Origin: JBHIBA01 sp046758845
GTDB taxonomy: Bacteria > UBA8248 > JACPRG01 > G963555815
Direction: 5' to 3'
Assembly: GCA_046758845.1 (NCBI GenBank)
Contig: JBHIBA010000186.1
Span: 1 to 8,972 of the forward strand
DNA: 8,972 nucleotides
This document shows positions 6,321 to 8,972 of the stretch, piece by piece. The first letter of the stretch is position 1, and every line of letters begins with the position of its first letter. Under the pieces are notes generated by a model. It was not told where the DNA came from, searched no databases, and was given only the letters and a program-made list of their open reading frames with translations. The translations under genes and the position numbers were made by a program.

Positions 6321-7988
6321 TTACGCACCCTTCGTCACAAGAAGACCGTTTTTCCAGGAGTAGCCGGCATCGGCGAGAACTTTCTTGGCCCGGTCAATAT
6401 TGTATTCGTCACCGGGGAGATCCGAAGGGATCCAGTCCGTAAAGACAGGGGGTAGAGGCGAGCGCCGGGCCGGAATCCCACCTCCGCCCCAGGCCACGTC
6501 AACGATTTTCTGCTTGGGTGTCGCATAGTAAAAGGCCCGACGAAGGGCGGGGTCCTGGAAGAGCGGTTCCCGAAGATTCAGGAAGAAGTAGGAGATCACC
6601 TGTCCCGACTTGGCATAGAGATCGATATAGGGTCTCTCCGCGAGCTTGCGCCCCTCCGGGACGTTCAAGCCCTGCGTGGTGATATGGAGCGTCTGGTTCT
6701 CCATGCCCCCAAGGATCTGTTCAATGCTTGCCGCCTGGACAAAGTGAAGGCCTTCAATCTTCGGTGCGCCCTTCCAATAGTCGCGGTTGGCGCTGATGTG
6801 ACAGTCCACATCCTTTTCAAAGGCTTCCAGCTTGAACGGGCCGCTCCCGATGGCCCCGTGCTTGGCCATATTCCAATCGCTCGGCTTTTTGACGCCCGCC
6901 TTCTCAGGAATATCCTTCCAGATGTGCTTCGGCAGGATAGTAATAAACGCTAGGCTGACCGTCTTGAAGATCGCCGAAGGGTGGTGGAGTCGAATTCGGA
7001 CCGTCAAGGAATCCACCAGTTCAACACTTTTGATGGGTGTCAGCGTAAATCGCCACATGACCGGTCGCCACTTCAGGAGATAGTCAAAGGTGAATTTCAC
7101 GTCCTGCGCCGTCACTGGTTTTCCATCATGCCACGTCATTCCATCGCGGATTCTGAGTTCGACGGTCGTCCCATCAGTGACTTTGTAGGATTCCGCGGCC
7201 CACGGAATGAGGTCGAAGTTTCGGTCGTACTTAAAGAAGGTGTCGTAGACAAGGCGCAAAAGGTCTCTTCCGCTTGAATACCTCTCGGTGAAGAGATGGG
7301 CGGAATTCATGTGAAGAATGGTGGCGACATTGACTTCTTTCACGTCCCCTGTTGGCTGCAGCTCGAGATACGTCTCGACCCCATCAAGCCCCAGCCCAGT
7401 GACCTTCCGGAAAATATACTTCGTGAAGAGTCGGACATTATGAGGATGGACCGAGGCCTGACCAATGACCGGCCAGGAGGGCAGATCGCGCGCGAAGATG
7501 CGCTGGGCCTTCTCAATGAGCCGCTTGCGCTTCTGGGGATCGAGTTCGCGCGCCTGCGCCTCGACGACCCGATCGTATTCGGGAACGCTGTATCCGGCGA
7601 CGTTGAAACCGCCGTCGGTATGATACATCGATCGCAGGTAGAAGTCCGGATCAATCCGTTCGGTGGCGGATCCAAAGCCGGCCAGCGCCGTGACGTAATT
7701 GTGCCGGCGGTAAACCTTCCCAATCAGCGCAGGGAAGGTCATGGGTCGGTGTTTGACGCGGATCCCCAGTTTGCGGAGTTCCTGAATGTAAATGCGGACC
7801 GCTTGCACGTACTGCGGAGGCGAATAGCTCTCCATGAGCAACGGCGGAAGGGGCTGGCCGGGCTTGACTTGTCCCTGAGCGTGGGAGAACACAACCGGTC
7901 CGAAAAGGGCCCCTCCCGTCGCAAGCGCCAACTCCGCCAGGAATTCTCGGCGGCTGACCCGTCGTCCCGTATCCGGCTTCACAGTCAT
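6321..7988 (-). CDS. Family-5 (DppA/OppA-type) solute-binding protein with circularly permuted domain order, Tat-exported
   Basis: A 555-residue periplasmic binding protein for the DppBCDF importer. The N-terminus is a Tat signal (SRREFLA at 12-18, hydrophobic ALATGGALFGPVVF, likely cleavage after SHA at 35-37) with no lipobox cysteine. After it come motifs that normally form the C-terminal part of the family: GQPLPPLLMES (44-54), YIQELRKLGIRV (67-78), RIDPDFY (111-117), YSVPEYDRVV (133-142), and KRLIEKAQRIFARDLPSWPV (155-174). Only then does the normally N-terminal part appear: VYDTFF (247-252), PWAAESYKV (262-270), RDGMTWHDGKPVTAQDV (281-297), GSGPFKL (381-387), NRDYWKG (401-407), LRRAFYYA (482-489) and AKKVLADAGY (534-543). 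The protein stops 12 residues later, at the point where the first block would continue. Mature length (about 518) is normal, so nothing seems missing or duplicated. The start at 7988 is preferred over the in-frame 8069 because the Tat signal follows it and a GGGGAGAAGGG ribosome site precedes it. Substrate unknown; a peptide-like or amide compound is inferred from the neighbours. Confidence 0.9.
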   Translation of the reverse strand: MTVKPDTGRRVSRREFLAELALATGGALFGPVVFSHAQGQVKPGQPLPPLLMESYSPPQYVQAVRIYIQELRKLGIRVKHRPMTFPALIGKVYRRHNYVTALAGFGSATERIDPDFYLRSMYHTDGGFNVAGYSVPEYDRVVEAQARELDPQKRKRLIEKAQRIFARDLPSWPVIGQASVHPHNVRLFTKYIFRKVTGLGLDGVETYLELQPTGDVKEVNVATILHMNSAHLFTERYSSGRDLLRLVYDTFFKYDRNFDLIPWAAESYKVTDGTTVELRIRDGMTWHDGKPVTAQDVKFTFDYLLKWRPVMWRFTLTPIKSVELVDSLTVRIRLHHPSAIFKTVSLAFITILPKHIWKDIPEKAGVKKPSDWNMAKHGAIGSGPFKLEAFEKDVDCHISANRDYWKGAPKIEGLHFVQAASIEQILGGMENQTLHITTQGLNVPEGRKLAERPYIDLYAKSGQVISYFFLNLREPLFQDPALRRAFYYATPKQKIVDVAWGGGGIPARRSPLPPVFTDWIPSDLPGDEYNIDRAKKVLADAGYSWKNGLLVTKGA

Positions 7989-8019
7989 TTTCCCTTCTCC
8001 CCTGAGACAAGAGTTTGAC

Positions 8020-8133
8020 TCAGACCTCTTCCCTTCGCAGGCCCAACTTTCGGAAACTCCAGTAGACATTCAAGAACTTTTCGAAGTTGCACTCTAAAAT
8101 TCGACCTTCCATGGCAAAGCTGTCGGGTGACAT
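8020..8133 (-). CDS. Possible 37-residue leader ORF upstream of the binding-protein gene
   Basis: Between the predicted promoter and the binding-protein gene the - strand has a 38-codon frame (ATG at 8133, TGA at 8022-8020) beginning MSPDSFAMEGRILECNF and ending RKLGLRREEV. A GGAG lies 5 nt before the ATG, and the stop is 31 nt before the start of the binding protein. The composition is mixed and basic at the end, without a membrane segment. It could be a small protein, a regulatory leader peptide, or a chance frame in a roughly 170-nt leader. I do not recognise it. Confidence 0.35.
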   Translation of the reverse strand: MSPDSFAMEGRILECNFEKFLNVYWSFRKLGLRREEV

Positions 8134-8167
8134 GGTGACTCCGGATAAAAAAACCGATTGGTCCCGT

Positions 8168-8196
8168 AACCTACCAAGAGTCGCCAGAAGTGTCAA
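8168..8196 (-). promoter_or_regulatory. Sigma70-type promoter of the ABC importer operon
   Basis: Read on the - strand, a perfect -35 hexamer TTGACA (8196-8191) is followed by exactly 17 nt and a -10-like TAGGTT (8173-8168; 3 of 6 consensus positions). Transcription would start near 8160 and leave a leader of about 170 nt before the binding-protein ATG. The position, orientation and spacing fit the first gene of the operon; the weak -10 suggests that an activator may help. Confidence 0.55.
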
Positions 8197-8198
8197 CA

Positions 8199-8218
8199 AA
8201 ATTTCAGAGCCGAAATTT
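8199..8218. promoter_or_regulatory. 20-bp dyad next to the -35 box, candidate operator
   Basis: AAATTTC (8199-8205) and GAAATTT (8212-8218) form a perfect 7-bp inverted repeat around a 6-bp spacer, ending two bases upstream of the TTGACA box. The size and symmetry suit a dimeric regulator acting as activator or repressor. AT-rich sequence at this place could instead act as an UP element. No regulator gene lies in the window. Confidence 0.35.
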
Positions 8219-8426
8219 CCAAACTCCAGGGCCCATTCCTGCCTACCGGTGGCGTTTAATTGATTACAACACCTTCAACCGGCGCTGTCAACGGCGTTTC
8301 AAATCCCCCAAGCTGATGCCCAGCCTGCAGCCGCAATGGACAAACACGCGGTCCCCCCTCGCTCCTCTTCGTTCTTTCTCGGGATTCTCGCGGGAGGAAG
8401 CGCGTATGGGGGCGCCGACCTGCCCC

Positions 8427-8653
8427 CTAACAGGCTGCTGAAAAACTCCGGTTCAGTCCCCGCTCAGGGGTGGCTCGACCCACTGGGATTGTCATTGCGA
8501 ACCAAGTGAGGAATCTCCCCAAGCTCGAAACCCGTTGTTTTTTGCGGAGTTGGAAAGAGATCCTGTAATCTGGACGAGATTCTTCGCTTTGCTCAAAATG
8601 ACGGCAACGGCCAATCCGAGAGCCTCACAATCGTTTTTCAGCACCCTCTTTAG
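8427..8653. mobile_element. MITE-like element with terminal and subterminal inverted repeats
   Basis: The ends are a near-perfect terminal inverted repeat: AGGCTGCTGAAAAAC at 8432-8446 and the complement of AGGGTGCTGAAAAAC at 8633-8647 (14 of 15 match). With a one-base gap the match extends through CTAA on both outer sides (8427, 8653). Inside, two 27-nt arms (8491-8517 and 8576-8602) match as an inverted repeat at 21 of 27 positions, each opening with GTCATT and closing with GAATCTC when read inward. Such GTCATTGCGA/GAATCTC motifs are familiar as dispersed intergenic repeats in many bacteria. The roughly 227-bp element has no transposase and would need one in trans. If TA is the target duplication (8428-8429 and 8651-8652), a Tc1/IS630-like mobiliser is possible; this is inference. 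Confidence 0.6.
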
Positions 8654-8675
8654 TAATGGCCTAACCGGGTGCCAC

Positions 8676-8749
8676 GGGCCGGTACAGGGCCCGGCCCCTA
8701 CATGACAATTGCTGGATCGCGCGTAGGGGCGGGGCTCCGTACCCGCCCC
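8676..8749. repeat. GC-rich interspersed inverted repeat (hairpin)
   Basis: The left arm (8676-8701, ending GGCCCCTAC) and right arm (8723-8749, opening GTAGGGGC) are complementary along most of their 26-27 nt, with about 21 nt of AT-richer loop between them. Both arms also contain GGTAC or GTACC near their outer half. The pattern of two facing GTAGGGGC arms is one I know as a dispersed intergenic repeat in several bacterial groups. It sits 22 bp from the MITE-like element, so this intergenic stretch has collected repeats. Function unknown. Confidence 0.5.
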
Positions 8750-8800
8750 AAAGATCCGTTGCACTCCCTCCCCGGACGCGCTGCCTTGAGGACATTCCTT

Positions 8801-8972
8801 ATGCAGCCCTCAATAATTACAAGAACTTGGAGGCTGGCTCTATCAAGTAACTTGTGCTCTCCCCTGGTTCTCCTATTTCCCTCCCCGGGGACTTCGGCGG
8901 GAGCCGACAGCGCCGTGCTAGCTTCGGTTTTTGTATGCCTCAAACACATTCACGGCATCCCTTTCAAGGACC
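8801..8972 (+). CDS. Possible 5' end of an exported protein gene (partial, runs off the right edge)
   Basis: An ATG at 8801 with a well-placed GAGGA (8788-8792, 8-nt spacing) opens a frame that stays open for 57 codons to the end of the window. The N-terminus has basic residues (ITRTWR), then a hydrophobic stretch (LALSSNLCSPLVLLF) and a small-residue segment (GTSAGADSA) that could be a signal-peptidase site. It looks like a plausible secreted protein, but the family is not recognisable from this short piece. The ribosome site is the best evidence; chance remains possible. Confidence 0.4.
   Translation, partial: MQPSIITRTWRLALSSNLCSPLVLLFPSPGTSAGADSAVLASVFVCLKHIHGIPFKD

Noticed and set aside
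7296..8018. 240-codon + strand ORF
   Set aside because: Antisense shadow of the binding-protein gene, without its own ribosome site or recognisable motif.
7989..8069. In-frame upstream ATG at 8069 that would give the binding protein 27 extra N-terminal residues
   Set aside because: It would bury the Tat signal behind a polar extension, and the ATG at 7988 has a clear ribosome-binding site.
8190..8441. 83-codon + strand ORF upstream of the MITE-like element
   Set aside because: Starts within the promoter/dyad region and takes its stop codon from the element's terminal repeat; no family features.
8492..8764. 90-codon - strand ORF containing VILSKAKNL
   Set aside because: Made of the two dispersed repeats; this peptide is a known type of spurious repeat translation.

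Overview
The window looks like chromosomal DNA from a moderately GC-rich bacterium, probably a diderm: the solute-binding protein carries a twin-arginine (Tat) signal without a lipobox cysteine, which fits a free periplasmic protein. I cannot name the species. The mix of a Tat-exported peptide-type binding protein, a Dpp/Opp operon and intergenic inverted repeats reminds me of uncultivated soil or sediment lineages, but that is only an impression.

Layout. Positions 1-863 hold no intact gene. A visibly AT-rich end (about 1-310) has what looks like the 3' end of an unknown gene. It is followed by frameshifted debris (about 315-643) that reads like the C-terminus of an IS1380-type DDE transposase. 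On the + strand, 864-2201 encodes an M20-family amidohydrolase of the aminobenzoyl-glutamate hydrolase (AbgB) type. Convergent to it, on the - strand, lies a complete five-gene peptide-type ABC importer operon read from 8.2 kb down to 2.2 kb: binding protein, two permeases (DppB, DppC) and two ATPases (DppD, DppF). The four inner genes overlap or abut at their stop/start codons. Upstream of the operon are a good sigma70-type promoter, a 20-bp dyad touching it, and a possible 37-codon leader ORF. The last 550 bp contain a MITE-like element, a second GC-rich inverted repeat, and the possible 5' end of another + strand gene that runs off the window.

The main discovery candidate is the binding protein at 6321-7988. 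Its family-5 (DppA/OppA type) motifs are all present once, but in circularly permuted order. The part that is normally C-terminal (residues about 44-210) comes directly after the Tat signal. The part that is normally N-terminal follows (about 216-555) and stops just after the AGY motif, exactly where the first part would continue. The cut and the new join both fall at sensible places.

Working model (inference): the permuted protein captures a peptide-like or amide-containing solute in the periplasm, the DppBCDF complex imports it, and the neighbouring M20 enzyme hydrolyses its amide or peptide bond in the cytoplasm.
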